Shown: positions 10,764 to 22,800 of the stretch, in pieces
Position numbering within the stretch: the first letter of the stretch is position 1
Layout of the letters: each line of letters begins with the position of its first letter
NCBI GenBank assembly: GCA_033060915.1
Contig: CM065383.1
Coordinates: forward strand, 10,761,001-10,825,000
Source: Euryodendron excelsum
Lineage: Eukaryota > Streptophyta > Magnoliopsida > Ericales > Pentaphylacaceae
Reading direction: 5' to 3'
Length of the DNA: 64,000 bases
Made by a program: the position numbers and the translations under genes
Notes under the pieces: generated by a model
What the model was told of the DNA's origin: nothing
Seen by the model: the letters and a program-made list of their open reading frames with translations, nothing else
Database searches by the model: none

Positions 10764-11006
10764 AGCTTTTTCCTTTCGAATCAACGGCGTGGATCGACCT
10801 GAGGTTCTCAGATCGGACGGTTGATATTAGTGACGTCCAATTGGTATACGGGGCCACGTGGCAGGAGGCCAATGGTCGCGTCGATTCACTTGGCATAGTA
10901 ATCATGACGGCTCTACGGCGCCATAAATGCGCCTCTTCGACGGCATCCCGCGACTCTTTGAAATTTCCACCGACTGACCTGGGCTGCCAAGGGAATTGGG
11001 GGCATC

Positions 11007-11565
11007 TGATAATACAAATAATACAAGTGCAGCTGGTCTGCCCCCTGTATGGACAGACCAGATCAGCTTGGCTCACATCTCCAGACCCGACCTCCTCTTC
11101 CTCTCCTGGGCTAGGCCTAGTAGCAGGCAAAGTGGCAGAGCTCCAGCGATGCACCAGACACCGCCATTAAGACACCCCGAGATTCTCGCCTAACCGATTG
11201 GCCCCCACGATCCCATGATTGGGACGGTTCCCCTACGAACGGGGGCATGGTCCATGGAGCCTAATATCAAGGCACAATACATCCCCACGAGGTTAGAGAC
11301 ATAACTGGGGGGCACGATTGGCTATTCCATGAAGGTGCCTACGATCCAAGCTAACACTCTTATAAGAAGGGCAGTCATCACCTCCAAGAAGGTACGAGAC
11401 ACATTAATCCTGAATACTGTTATTCTGTCCATCTATCTCTAGCCTAACTTTAACATCGGAGTGTATTTGACAGGCACCACACTGGTTTCCTAAGCAGGAG
11501 GATCCATCAACCTAATAGTTTTACATCAGAAGTCGGGAAAGACATATAAATTCACTGCATCATTA
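11007..11565 (+). repeat. 3' LTR of the Tat-type gypsy element
   Basis: 559 bp, the same length as the 5' LTR with no net indels, followed by the ATAGG target duplication. By eye it differs from the 5' copy at about 42 positions, nearly all transitions. A purine-rich tract precedes it at about 10989-11002. Confidence 0.93.
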
Positions 11566-11570
11566 ATAGG

Positions 11571-13968
11571 AATTATGTCCCGTGGGAAAAGCATTATTCT
11601 ATCTGTGCTTTCATGACTGGTTTTTCAAGAATCCTGACCGAGTTATGTCACTTTAGAAAGCTGCTTAGCAACTTTTGTAATTTTCTTTTTAATTTCTTTA
11701 TTTATCTTCCAAACTAGCAACAAAACAAAACATTACTATAATGTGGGGTTTGAACTGTGGTTTGGTAGAAAGCAGATTTCGAGGAGAACATAACGCCCCA
11801 ATGACGCCATTTTTGGTAGAAGTTTGAGGGATGGCAAGAAGTTAAATAAACAAATTGGGAAAATATAAAAATGTCCCCAAACTTTATCAGTTTTCACTTT
11901 ATAGTACTAAATCATTTTTTTGGTAATAATTAAATATTTATTTATAATCAATAAATAAAATTTGTTTCTTATACGGTCAAGAAATATGACTATTTGTTGA
12001 GGGGATTTTTTTAAAACTTTAGAATTAGTTGAATTTTATTCCTCGATTTATTGGACAATTAATCTGAAAATTTTTAATTTTTTAATTAATAAAAAAAAAT
12101 CAATTTGACGGTGCAAGTGTAGCTCTGGATTCAAAGTCTTTCAACATAGTTTGAAGTTTTGAATTAAAAAAAGGTGTTGGTCCACACTCCGGAAGCATGC
12201 CTGCTCATTCAAGTTACTTTGTTTTCCAAGTGGACCTGTAGCTGCTGGCCCCTCCGGAACGTCAGTTTTCATTTCTTCTTTTCAGTGATCATTTTCTAAC
12301 TTTATTGTAAAATAAGCTATGTAGGACTTGCGCCCATCCATCTTTTTCTAATCTTGAAAATCAATAAATAACCTCATATCCCTACGAGAGAGAATAATAA
12401 GACTAAAGAAGTATATTTGTTAGGAAAAAAGTTTCTGTGAGCTCGAGCACATGCAGATATCCATGAGCCTCCATTCTAGGTTTAATATTGCACACAAATT
12501 TAATCTTGTGACGATTTGATTAAAAAAATAAATAATATTAACCGGCCTCTCTCTTTTGATCCGTTGGATTGATATGTACAAGTCTATTTTCAGTATTTTT
12601 TAAAATTTTTATCGATATGACTGTTTTCGGTTGAATAACCGGCCTCTCCCACAAACATAATTTAATTCAATGGGCTGAATCCAAATTAACTCCTTTGAGC
12701 CGAAGAAAATCTATAAAAAAAAACTAAAAATTATATATGCTTTGGTACAAAGATAAAAAAAATTCCCTTTAGTAAAAGAAAAAAAAACTCTAATAAAACC
12801 CATATTAGTCCACTTAATCTAATATTAAGAGAAGTAATACATTAATTGATACTAAATACAAAATCGAGATTATCTTCACCCATCAAAGTAAGGTTAACTA
12901 CATGAACTCGTTTTTCTACCGTTTGTTCTAGACTCTTCGTCTGGTGAGTTACATTACACGTCACAAAAAATAAAATCCTGAAACAACCATTGGTTGCTCA
13001 CTTCCTTTCACTCAAACGATGATCACATCCGATTACAGTCGCAAGACCCCCACTAAATTTTAAGTGCGTCCAAATTAAAAATAGCTATCTAATTTAATTT
13101 TAAAAAATTCAAAGAATATTTTTCTTTAAAAATGATGTTAAATAATATATAAATTTATTAAAATATAAAATATATTATTTTATATATATTTTGATTCGAA
13201 TCATTTTCAAAATCGTTTATTAATCCAATTAAGTCTAAAAAATTTAAAATTTTATAAATAATAAATGAACTTAAGTGAGCCGTCGAGCCTGTAGCTACCC
13301 TACTCACCCAAATAAAGTCCAGCCGAGCTTCAATCGAATGTCTAAAGGATTTTGCTGCCTATAATTGCGCCGGCCGAAAGGTAACATATAAGCTAGGTGT
13401 AGCTGCTGTGCTACCCGTGTTACCCATTATAGCACCGCTCAAATTCTCAAACCATGCCCTCTGAGCTAATCTATCATTGCAGACTTCATAAACAACAAAA
13501 GGACTTGGGTAGGCCTGGCAGAACACCAGGGCAAAAGCCCCAGTCAACCAAATGTTCACTGATTCATCAAAAATCAGCCAATTGTTCCGTAGAATAGGTC
13601 TTCTTTTCAAACAAAAGTCGTTCAAAAAAACCGTTTCGCGAAACAAGATCGATACGAACAACACATAAGGCGACAAATTTCGATTGCGGAGAAAGAAAGA
13701 GCTCGACCACTCCGCCACCACGGTCCATAACTAGTCCGCCGTGGCAACTGCGACCAGGCAAGCGCCCACCCAACCCACCCACCCCAAAAAAAATAACATA
13801 CATATCCTCGAATTGTATTTTAAATTGCACCCTCAAATGATCAAATTCATCACCGTTAATCTACTACCGTACCCAGTTCCATTCGTCGCCGGTGGCGCGT
13901 AGAGTAGACTCGGCGGCGTAAAAGCCGATTCTACTTTGCAACCCCCACAAAACTGCTGTCCCTTGTTG
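11571..13968. other. AT-rich intergenic region and upstream region of the F-box gene
   Basis: No gene is supported. Long A/T runs predominate between 11850 and 13280. From 13320 the base composition rises toward the F-box gene. Minus-strand open frames at 13359-13836 have no recognisable motif and are probably chance. Confidence 0.5.
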
Positions 13969-15591
13969 ATGGGCCAGTCTTCTTCGATCCACGGGTTGTC
14001 GCCTGTGTCGACCTACCGTCGCACCGACTCCAGCCTCCACCGGACAACCGTCGGATCGGAGATCGTCTGTCTGATGCAGACGGATGAAGGGAGTCAGGAG
14101 CTTCTCGAGGGCTTTATGGGAAGTGGAGAATATATCTCTGAACTTCCCGATGAGTGCTTGGCCTGCGTTTTTCAGTCGCTGAGCTCCGGCGACCGGAAGA
14201 TCTGTTCTCTCGTCTGCAAGCGATGGCTGCGCGTGGAGGGACAGAGTCGCCACCGCCTGGCTCTGAACGCCCAGTCTGAGCTCCTCCAGCACATTCCGAC
14301 AGTCTTCTCGCGTTTTGACGCCGTCACGAAGCTCGCTCTTCGATGCGACCGCCGATCCGTCAGCATAGACGATGACGCGCTGATTCTGATATCGCTCCGG
14401 TGCCGTCACCTCACGCGCCTCAAGCTCCGCGGCTGCCGCGAGCTCACCGACATCGGGATGGCTGCTTTCGCCAAGAACTGCAAGGGTTTGAAGAAGTTCT
14501 CGTGTGGATCGTGCATGTTCGGGGTCAAAGGCATGAACGCAGTGCTCGACCACTGCTCCTCTCTTGAAGAGCTCTCCGTCAAGCGCCTCCGAGGCATCAA
14601 CGACGGCGGCATCGCCGCAGAGCCTATCGGGCCTGGCGTGGCCGCTTCCTCCCTGAAAACCATATGCCTGAAGGAGCTCTACAATGGACAGTGCTTTGGA
14701 CCGCTAATCATTGGAGCGAAGAATCTGAGAACCCTGAAACTGTTGCATTGCTTAGGTGATTGGGATAGGCTTTTGGAAATGATCGCAAATCGAAAGAGCT
14801 CTTTGGTTGAAATCCATTTGGAGAGGCTTCAGGTGAGCGATGCTGGTCTTATGGCGATCTCGAATTTTTTGAATCTTGAGATTTTACACCTCGTCAAGAC
14901 TCCAGAGTGCACGAATGCTGGGATTGTGTCCATGGCTGAGCACTGTAAGCTGTTAAGGAAGCTCCACATTGATGGGTGGAGGACGAATAGGATAGGCAAC
15001 GAAGGCCTGATTGCGGTTGCTAAGCATTGTGCTAACCTTCAAGAACTGGTCCTTATTGGTGTCAATCCTAGCTCAGTTAGTCTTGAAGCACTTGCCACCA
15101 ATTGTCAAAAGTTGGAACGATTAGCACTATGTGGTAGTGAGACAATTGGGGATGCAGAAATTTCTTGTATTGCTGCAAAATGCATGGCGTTGAAGAAACT
15201 CTGTATTAAGGGGTGTCCGGTATCGGATCAGGGTATTGAAACTTTTGCTTGGGGTTGTCCTAATTTGGTGAAGATAAAGGTTAAGAAGTGCAGGGGAGTG
15301 ACAAGTGATCTTGCGGATTGGTTGGGGTTGAAGAGGAAGTCTTTGGTGGTCAATTTGGATGTGTGTGAGGTTGAAGCTGAAGGGTTGGATGCGAGTGCAA
15401 GCGATGGTGGAGCACAAGAAGATGGTGTGGAGTTTCGCCCAGTGGTGAGCCAAGTCAGTGTTGCTACTGCTGCTGCAGATGCTCCGTCAAGCAGTAATGG
15501 CCGGCCATCATCTTTCAAGTCAAGGTTTGGCCTTTTTGGAGGTAGGAGTCTTGTGGCTTGCACTTTCAGGAGGTGGTCAAGCAATAATTGA
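13969..15591 (+). CDS. SKIP2: F-box/LRR protein of the SKIP2/VFB family
   Basis: Substrate-recognition subunit of an SCF ubiquitin ligase; the Arabidopsis VFB/SKIP2 proteins bind ASK/SKP1 partners and affect lateral root growth and auxin-responsive expression. The 540-residue frame has no intron. The start is the ATG of MGQSSS, the family's usual N-terminus and a possible N-myristoylation site; an upstream TTG-led extension is not credible. An F-box lies at about residues 55-100 (ISELPDECLACVFQSL, KICSLVCKRWLRVEG). About a dozen cysteine-containing leucine-rich repeats follow, e.g. HLTRLKLRGCRELTDIG, LKKLCIKGCPVSDQGIE and LVKIKVKKCRGVTSD. The tail is Ser/Ala-rich. Length and order match the family. 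The exact member (VFB1, VFB2 or SKIP2/VFB4) is not resolved. It is followed in the same orientation by an SDN nuclease gene, as in Arabidopsis. Confidence 0.93.
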   Translation: MGQSSSIHGLSPVSTYRRTDSSLHRTTVGSEIVCLMQTDEGSQELLEGFMGSGEYISELPDECLACVFQSLSSGDRKICSLVCKRWLRVEGQSRHRLALNAQSELLQHIPTVFSRFDAVTKLALRCDRRSVSIDDDALILISLRCRHLTRLKLRGCRELTDIGMAAFAKNCKGLKKFSCGSCMFGVKGMNAVLDHCSSLEELSVKRLRGINDGGIAAEPIGPGVAASSLKTICLKELYNGQCFGPLIIGAKNLRTLKLLHCLGDWDRLLEMIANRKSSLVEIHLERLQVSDAGLMAISNFLNLEILHLVKTPECTNAGIVSMAEHCKLLRKLHIDGWRTNRIGNEGLIAVAKHCANLQELVLIGVNPSSVSLEALATNCQKLERLALCGSETIGDAEISCIAAKCMALKKLCIKGCPVSDQGIETFAWGCPNLVKIKVKKCRGVTSDLADWLGLKRKSLVVNLDVCEVEAEGLDASASDGGAQEDGVEFRPVVSQVSVATAAADAPSSSNGRPSSFKSRFGLFGGRSLVACTFRRWSSNN

Positions 15592-18361
15592 AATGGTTGC
15601 TTTTGAATGTTCTGAACAGGAGTTAGAAGAAGAATTCTTGTTCTGCTCACTTGTTTTTCCCCCTGTTTCTGATTGCTGGGTACTTTAATTTGGTGTTTAC
15701 TTTCATCAACTTTTATTTTATGGTGGCTTGTTTATGGCTTTCCAGAAACGGTACCGGAATTGTAATGAGGAATATTTCCTGTCCCTTATGCTTGATTACA
15801 TCCGTTAATGCTAGCTTCTGCAGCTAGTGTTTTCTGTGTTCTTTTGGTGTTGATGTTGTTCGTCCTTGTGGAAGTAATTTAACAGGATTCATTGGTGTCC
15901 TATTGATACGTATGGTGTTAGCGTTGGAATGGATCTAACCATTTGTATTCTGCCTAGCTGCATGTCGCCATGTTTTCGTGTTTACCCACAAAACTTTTTT
16001 GGTTGAGTATACATCAATTTGCAATGCTGATGCGCTGAATGTACATGCCAATGTGAATATTAATGTTATTTTAGTTTATTTTTCTGTAAGCATATTTTAT
16101 TTATGTGTGATTTGTAATATACTTGTATTTTGCTTTGAATCTTTTGCTGTTTTGTGGTTTACTGTTGAACTTTGGAATGAGAAGAACAGTAGTGTGCAGC
16201 TGGGTTTTTTTAGCTGGCTTGATACAATCATGGAGTCAGAGAAACTATTCTAATCTTCTGTATTCTAACTGGTATGAGAGAATTCTGTGCAGTTCTTTCT
16301 TGAGTAATTTTTCATTTTTCATTCTTGCCATTGGGAGTACCAAGGCATGCTTGCTCCTTTGGAGACATGTCTGTCCTCTGTAGTTCACTATCCATACCCC
16401 AAAAGGTGATCCTCTTCAATATCTTCCCTTTCCTTAAGTTAAATGCGTATTCTTTTCCTTCTTGTGGCCTTTCCTCTTGTTGAACTTGCAAATGTAATTC
16501 TACAACATTACAGTGTTTCTCACCCAATCGGCATTTTTTCACCCTCAATGTGTATCAGATGCTCGTCTAAACATTGATTCTTCTCCACTTAAGATGAATT
16601 TCACCTGTCTTCATTTTTTCTACATATTACCAATTACAAATTCTTATAATTGCACTATGTTATTATTAAATCTTCGCTATCCTCAAGTTTTGGTATCTCA
16701 GCTGAATTTTTCCAGTGAACAAATTACTGATTTTGTTTCATAATGTAGCAGAGTCCCCCATCTGCCATGGTATGGATAGTTGTGTGCAATCATCGTCTCT
16801 GACTCTATGGCACTTTGGTGTTCATCTTATTTTCTATTTGTATAAACTGTAACTCTCCTTAATATTTTGTGAGCTACGTCAACTTTAAACTTAACGGCTG
16901 TGTGGTATTTCCATTCGACTTAAGTTCACTCTGAAAGCAATCACAAAGTACCCTGGATACTATGTACACATTTGTCAAATGTATCTGAATGTAATAAATT
17001 TTCTGTCCCATTTTTGTAACTCTAATGTGACTGTAGATGGCTTCCTTACCTCTAATAAAGTAAAAAAGAAAGCAAAAGGAAAGAAACAATAGTTAATTTT
17101 ATAGTTTATGAGTCTGCTTAACTCTTGCATATGTCTGTTAATCATGACAGAAGGATACTGGAAAAATATAAGACCTTGTTTAACTAAAAGGTCAGCCATT
17201 TCTATTTCTCTGCCAACAAGAGGGTTGAAATCAGGGCTACTATCCATACTGTAAGGGCTCATTGTTCGCCAAAGTTACATTAAGGCCGTTGTATTATTTT
17301 TATTGAAGTTTCAACTGTTAAGTTATGGAGATCTCCTTTACTTTTCCTTTGAAAATTCGTTTTTTTTTTTTTCTAATTTGTGAGAAATGAGTCTTAGTTG
17401 TTTCTGTTGATGACTGTTTTTCAAAACTGGATGATTTGTGGTTCTGTTAACTGTGCTTTTGTGGATGATACATTACTTTGGCTTGTAGAGAACATATAGG
17501 ATGGCAAGTGTTTAAACAGTGGTATCTTCCTTATCTTATTTTTCATGGTAGATAGATTAGTTTGGGTCTTGATGACTATTTTTCGAAACTGGATGATTTG
17601 TGGTTCTGTTAAATGTGCTTTTGAAAATGATGCTGTAGTTTTTGGCTTGTAGAGAACATATAGGATGGAATGTGTTTAAACAATGGTATCTTCCTGATCT
17701 TCTTTTCATGATAGATAGATTAGTTTGGGTTTCCTCTAGCCATTTAATTTGTCTCTAGTAAAGGTCATCTATTGATTCTTCTTCCTTGGATTAATGATTT
17801 GATGATGTTGATTGACAGTGTTTATCTTGTGTTCTTCTATATTTGTCCTGTTATTTAGTCCAGCAGTATCGATTTCTTTCAATTTTTGTCTTCCATTTTA
17901 TAAGACGACAGATGTTGATTTTGAGATGGACGTAGATTGGATTAATCTTGCATGATAATTTGATTCATAAAGCTAATCCCAGTAGTTTGTATTTAAGGCT
18001 TTGTCGAATAACTTGATGTTGCTTTTTCTAGGTTGAATTATTCATATGAAGGGAGGGATTGAAGGAGAATATGCCTGTCAAATTAGATTTGAGTTCCTTA
18101 CACGACAATCTTGAAACTAGCAGTGGTTCAACCCACAATATTGGTCTCTATTTCTTGATTTTATTTATTTTTTGGGTGACTGAAATGAATTATTAGTTGG
18201 TCAAGAAACAGTGTGACCACAACAACATATATATATATATATATAAAAGCATGTCTAGGATGGAAATGTCGGGACGTGTTGGTGGGTAGACGGGAAGGGA
18301 TAGGATTTAAAATAAATGCATTTGTGAGCAAGTAGAGGCACCCAAAGATAGAGTGAGAATA
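15592..18361. other. 3'UTR and T-rich intergenic region after the F-box gene
   Basis: The first few hundred bases are probably 3'UTR. No frame beyond has recognisable protein content. The stretch includes a 162-bp tandem duplication (17407-17730) and an AT microsatellite (18227-18245). Confidence 0.5.
17407..17730. repeat. 162-bp direct tandem duplication
   Basis: TTGATGACT starts at 17407 and 17569. Both copies contain AAACTGGATGATTTGTGG, GAGAACATATAGGATGG and end GATAGATTAGTTTGGGT, with a moderate number of differences. No coding sense is visible. Confidence 0.85.
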
Positions 18362-18598
18362 TCACAGGTTGACTCAATGGGTGGTGTCCGGGCAGCCTTG
18401 TTATTGAGATTGGGTTCAAGTCCTTTCCATAGCCTTTGTTGATGGTCATATTAGCCTTTTCGTGTTTAGAACTTTGCTCTCGAGGGAGGTACGTGCCCTG
18501 ACGAGTTTGTGGCGCGCCGTTTAGCGTGTTCTGGCAGGGAGTGACGTGACGAGTTGTGGCGTAACCTAGCCGTAACCTTTTTCGTACCAAAAAAAAAT
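18362..18598 (+). mobile_element. Probable tRNA-derived SINE
   Basis: An A-box-like TTGACTCAATGGG (18369-18381) and a B-box-like TGGGTTCAAGTCC (18411-18423) are spaced as in a tRNA gene. An unrelated GC-richer body follows and ends in a run of nine A (about 18590). This is the architecture of a plant SINE. I see no clear target duplication, so the family and ends are tentative. Confidence 0.45.
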
Positions 18599-18770
18599 TG
18601 CAGGGATTGTCCCAAGTTATCTCACTCTTAATCGCCTATGTTTGTGTTTTTTTTCTTTTGGGGTTTTTTCAAGTCAAACTATTTCTAACAACCTTCTAAA
18701 TACAACATTGAAAGATTGGGTTTTTTGTTTAGGTCAGTTTACCCAACTATTCAACCCATAGCCAAACTAA

Positions 18771-18907
18771 ATTAATTCAGTTCCCTTGTTTCTTTTCTTT
18801 TTGGTCCAAGCGATGATACGCAATAAGGTAATTCATAAATTAATTCAGTTCCCTTGTTTCTTTTCTTTTTGCGCCAAGCAATGATACGCAAATAAGGTAA
18901 TTTATAC
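18771..18907. repeat. 68-bp tandem duplication
   Basis: ATTAATTCAGTTCCCTTG starts at 18771 and at 18839. The copies differ at a few positions (e.g. TTGGTCCAAGCG versus TTGCGCCAAGCA). Confidence 0.85.
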
Positions 18908-18982
18908 ATTCGTCAAGGAGTATTGCACCTAAACACTACACAGTCACCAAAATATGTTATGTCATGGTTATAAAATTATAAT

Positions 18983-19488
18983 GGATTAATTACATTTTTG
19001 CTTTTGCACTTTATATTAAATTATTTTTCAAGACCTTTATTTTTATTTATACTAATTGAGCTCTTATACTTTTTATTTGTTACAATGTCAACCTTCTCTA
19101 ATTTTATTTAAAAAATAAAGAAAAAATCTTCATATGACAAATATGTGGCATTTTTTCAAGGGGTAAAGAGATAAAATTTACCATTTTTTTTTCCTAATAA
19201 TACTACAATTGTCTTATAAATCACTTTGAAATCATAAGTATAATCAATTTTGTGATATATATAAAGTAATTAAGGCTCATGTAAAAGTCTCAATTCAACT
19301 CACGCAGGGGAGCTCCATTTTAAATTTTTAGTCCTATGAAAAAAAGGTTACATTCGTATGGATGTTTTGCTTATTTTTTCAATAAAAAGTTGACATTGTA
19401 ATAAATTAAAAAATTTAAGGCTTAATTATTATAAATACAAGTAAAGTGTTAAGGTCGGATTTAATATAAAGTAAAATGTAATTAACCC
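18983..19488. mobile_element. Mutator-type MITE with long terminal inverted repeats
   Basis: The left end GGATTAATTACATTTTTGC and the right end (GTAAAATGTAATTAACCC) are inverted repeats. The symmetry extends about 110 bp inward to TTACAATGTCAAC on the left and GTTGACATTGTAAT on the right. The flanking 9-mers AATTATAAT (18974-18982) and AACTATAAT (19489-19497) match at 8 of 9 positions, fitting the 9-bp duplication of Mutator-like elements. There is no coding capacity. A related copy lies in the protease intron at about 57165-57600. Confidence 0.75.
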
Positions 19489-19881
19489 AACTATAATTCA
19501 AAATACTAATCATGTGAATTTTTTTTCTTTCTAAACTAATAGTAAGAATCAAGTGTAGATAATCTAAAATCAAACTCACCCAAAAAATCTAAAATCAAAA
19601 CTTTGGGAAAAATGAGTTAGAAATTCAAAAGAGGCCGGATTGAAAGGAAAGTTGAAAATTTTGGAGGAAAAAGAAAGAAAAGGAAAGCGATTTCGGACAA
19701 TGTAGGGTCGGGCAGAATAGACCCGCTCAATCGTGAGCTAAATACCAACTGTCGAAGTTTGAAAGTACAAACCCTAATTCACCTTCCCAGCCTTTTCCGT
19801 CTCCGAATTCCGAACGGCCGCTCTCTATCTCTCTCACTCACAGAAGCTTACCTTACTCGCCAGTCGCCAACCATATGCTAG
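19489..19881 (+). promoter_or_regulatory. Upstream region and 5'UTR of the SDN gene
   Basis: After the MITE, an A-rich stretch changes near 19690 to a GC-richer segment with pyrimidine tracts (CTCTCTATCTCTCTCACTC) just before the ATG, typical of a plant 5'UTR. No clear TATA box can be picked. Confidence 0.4.
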
Positions 19882-22800
19882 ATGGATGAGAAGATCGCTG
19901 CCTCGGGGAAAGAGGTAAAGCTCCTCTCTTGAAATCCCTCTCCGAAATATATATACACTCATATGTCGATGTATGTTTGCATCTATGTAAATGTCAGAAG
20001 GTTCAATGTGGATTAATAACTATCAGAAGGATGTCTGTAAATCGAATTCGATGTTTATACGGTTCTATGTGGCTAAACACTGTAAATGTTGTTAGGTTCT
20101 TGTTGAACTCGTCAAGGTGGCCCAGAAAAGAGGGATGAAGGGTAGTAAAGGAAGCTGGAAAGAATTTTTAAGTGTTCACGACACGAAGTTTGGGTCTAGC
20201 TTGAGTGATCCAACAAGGAGGTCCACTGATGCTTTGGCTGCTTTTCTAAAGACTTTTAGCCGAGAGGATGATTTACAGGTAATCGATAGCACCAAGGTGT
20301 TGCCCTTGGAATAATTATTTTTTTTTCACTTCTGAAAATAATCATGGGATCCTTATGTTTGTTTGCAGTTTTTCAATAAAGTAATGGAATGCCATTCTAA
20401 CCGTGATTCAGTACAATTCAAAGAGAAATCTGTGGAAGTTGAATCCCCTGAGCAGGTTTGGTTTGACTAACACGTTTTTACTCAGTGGGGTCTGTAAGCT
20501 GCAATTTCGTTCTGGGATAGGGGGCATATATTTCTGATGGACTTAAAAAGAATTGCATACATGGATTGATTAGGAGTAAATGATTTCTATTGTAGCTTCA
20601 AATTTCTGTTCAACACCATGCTGTTGGTTGATTCTCCAGTTTCCACCTTAACAGCATTCTAGTCTCAAGTTTTGATGTCTGGAGCTTGGAGTTTCATTTT
20701 TGCCTTTAATTAAATACACCCCTGTTCTGTCTTGTTCTCTGTTTAACACTTTAACCACATTAATATTTGACAAACTCTTTTTTTTTACTATAAACTGAGT
20801 CTTTCTAGACTGATACAGTGTTATGCTCTTGCATGTTTCCATGAAATGTTTGAGCAGATTATTCAGCACTAGGTTCAGAGTGCATTATTCAGCAGTCAAT
20901 TACTAGTGTTTTCTACATTTTCTGTCAAAATTCTTCCTCTTGTTGTATTGTTTTAGTTTGTGAAGGCTGTCTGTATTACAAGTTTCTTAGACTTTATGTA
21001 TCTCGTAATTGCATTGAGTGTAATACTTATTAAGTTGCTGTTGTGGCAGTGCAGAGGCTGGTTCGTTTAACTCTTGAACACCCGCAATACCCATTAGATT
21101 ATTCATTCCCGTCACATGAGGAGGTTTGCTGTCAATTTAGTTCCTTTTTATTTTTCAGCTATTTACTTACATATATTGCGAAAATTTTGTGAATTTCCCC
21201 TAGCTTGTCAGTTCTGATTGCACTTTTGTATCTTCTAGGAAAGGTCTAATATAGCAATTTTTTGCTATACGTACTCTCTTCATTTTTTGGTGCATTGGAG
21301 GGCCAGGCCACAGCCCTGGGGAGGGGGGACGTGGGTGGGTGAGTCAAACCCATGAACTCATGGCATGGGTGGGGGCGACACTACCCCTGGGCTAACCTCG
21401 CTCATCTATATCGACTCTTTTCTACGTCTAACTAAAGATAAATCAAAATTACTCAACAAGGCCTTATACCAATTATGCAGTTGTTTTTGTGAACAAGACC
21501 TTGAAATTACTGCCTTCAATTGGGAACGCTTGCATGTGACATTTGCCCATCATATATGAAATATGTTTGGTTTCGCCTTCTATAGGACTGAAAGAAGAAT
21601 CATCATGCATTTGAAATTAGTTTTTAAGCAATTGGATGATTTCAATGGGACTTTCTTTGCGTTACCACATTGGGAGTAATTGGCATATAGCCTGCTGCTC
21701 CTTTTTTGCTTTCCATGTGTCCATTTTCCTGTTGAATATATCATAGCCATTTGCTATCGTTTATAACTGTGCATCAGATTGTGCAGCAGCTGGTTCTCTT
21801 CTTCAGTAAGAGAACTCATTGGTTTTGAGAATGGCAGGGAGACATCTTTTGAATATTAAGTTTATTAAGTTGTGCAACTGGAAGAAATGAGAAAAACACC
21901 TGTGAGCTAGATATAAATTTTGAAAATGCTACCCTTTTATTTGGACAACTGTATGGGTTTTCTGTCTTCTTCTTGTCCAACAAAATTCTGTGCAAAGCAA
22001 AAGCATATCTCTAGCAAGTTCATTTGTTGCAACCCTATGAGTTATAGGTCCCCTATGTGCATGTTTTATTGGAATTTAAGTTCTTTCCAGTACTAGTTGA
22101 CTGGTTATTCTCGGTAAACACTGAAGGTTTCTTGTAGTTTTCTGATTTCCTTTATGGCTGTTTTTTATGCTGATTGATTTCGCTTGTATTCTTGTTAACT
22201 TCTTCAAATGGTGGCACAGGGGTGGTTGGTAATGAAGCTCAATGAAAAGAACAAGCCAATGAGAACAACTGCAATGATTGCCATTGATTGTGAGATGGTT
22301 CTCTGTGAAGACGGCACTGAAGCTTTGGTGAGGCTTTGTGTTGTTGATCGCAATCTACAGGTACTGTTTGAGCTTGTTTTCAATTTTTTCATGCACTATG
22401 ACCCCTTAATACCTCCCCCCTCCCCTCACACACACAAAGATGTGTGCTGGTGCAAAAGCACCAACTACGTAGCAACCAGTTTGGCAATTTTAGACATCTC
22501 AAAGGTCTCAATTGCTCAATTTTCTTTTCATTTTCCGAAGTTGATGTGGACATTTTGGAATTTGGAGTATTTCAGGTCAAAGTTAATGAACTTGTCAATC
22601 CAAATAAAACAGTTGGAGACTACAGGAGTGAGATTACTGGCCTCACTGCAAAAGATTTGGACGGAGTTACTTGTTCATTGGCTGATGTTCAGGTAATATG
22701 TAGTTGGTTTTGAAGTTATGTGGGAATAGCACAGCCAAAAAGAAAGAGAGATAAAATTTTAGTTAATAACTAAATAAAAAACAAAAAAATTATCTGAATG

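Larger units (their letters stand above)
1618..11565 (+). mobile_element. Ty3/gypsy LTR retrotransposon, Tat type, decayed
   Basis: The two LTRs are each 559 bp (1618-2176 and 11007-11565) and are flanked by an identical 5-bp duplication ATAGG (1613-1617 and 11566-11570). The 5' copy begins TG and ends CA; the last TCA of the 3' copy is TTA. The internal order is PBS, gag with zinc knuckle, protease, RT, RNase H, a second RNase H, integrase, a 59-bp tandem array, an antisense gene, a purine-rich stretch (GGGAATTGGGGG) and the 3' LTR. Two RNase H domains and an extra antisense ORF before the 3' LTR are known traits of the plant Tat lineage (Ogre/Retand-like). A hand comparison of the LTRs gives about 42 differences in 559 bp, so the insertion is old. 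Many nonsense codons and frameshifts make it non-autonomous now. Confidence 0.92.

Noticed and set aside
10759..11170. Open frames spanning the start of the 3' LTR on both strands
   Set aside because: They cross the LTR boundary and carry no motif; chance frames.
13359..13836. Minus-strand open frames upstream of the F-box gene
   Set aside because: No domain, no neighbours, low-complexity ends; most likely promoter sequence read by chance.
13864..14663. Antisense open frames inside the F-box gene
   Set aside because: Shadows of a GC-rich, strongly coding plus-strand frame.
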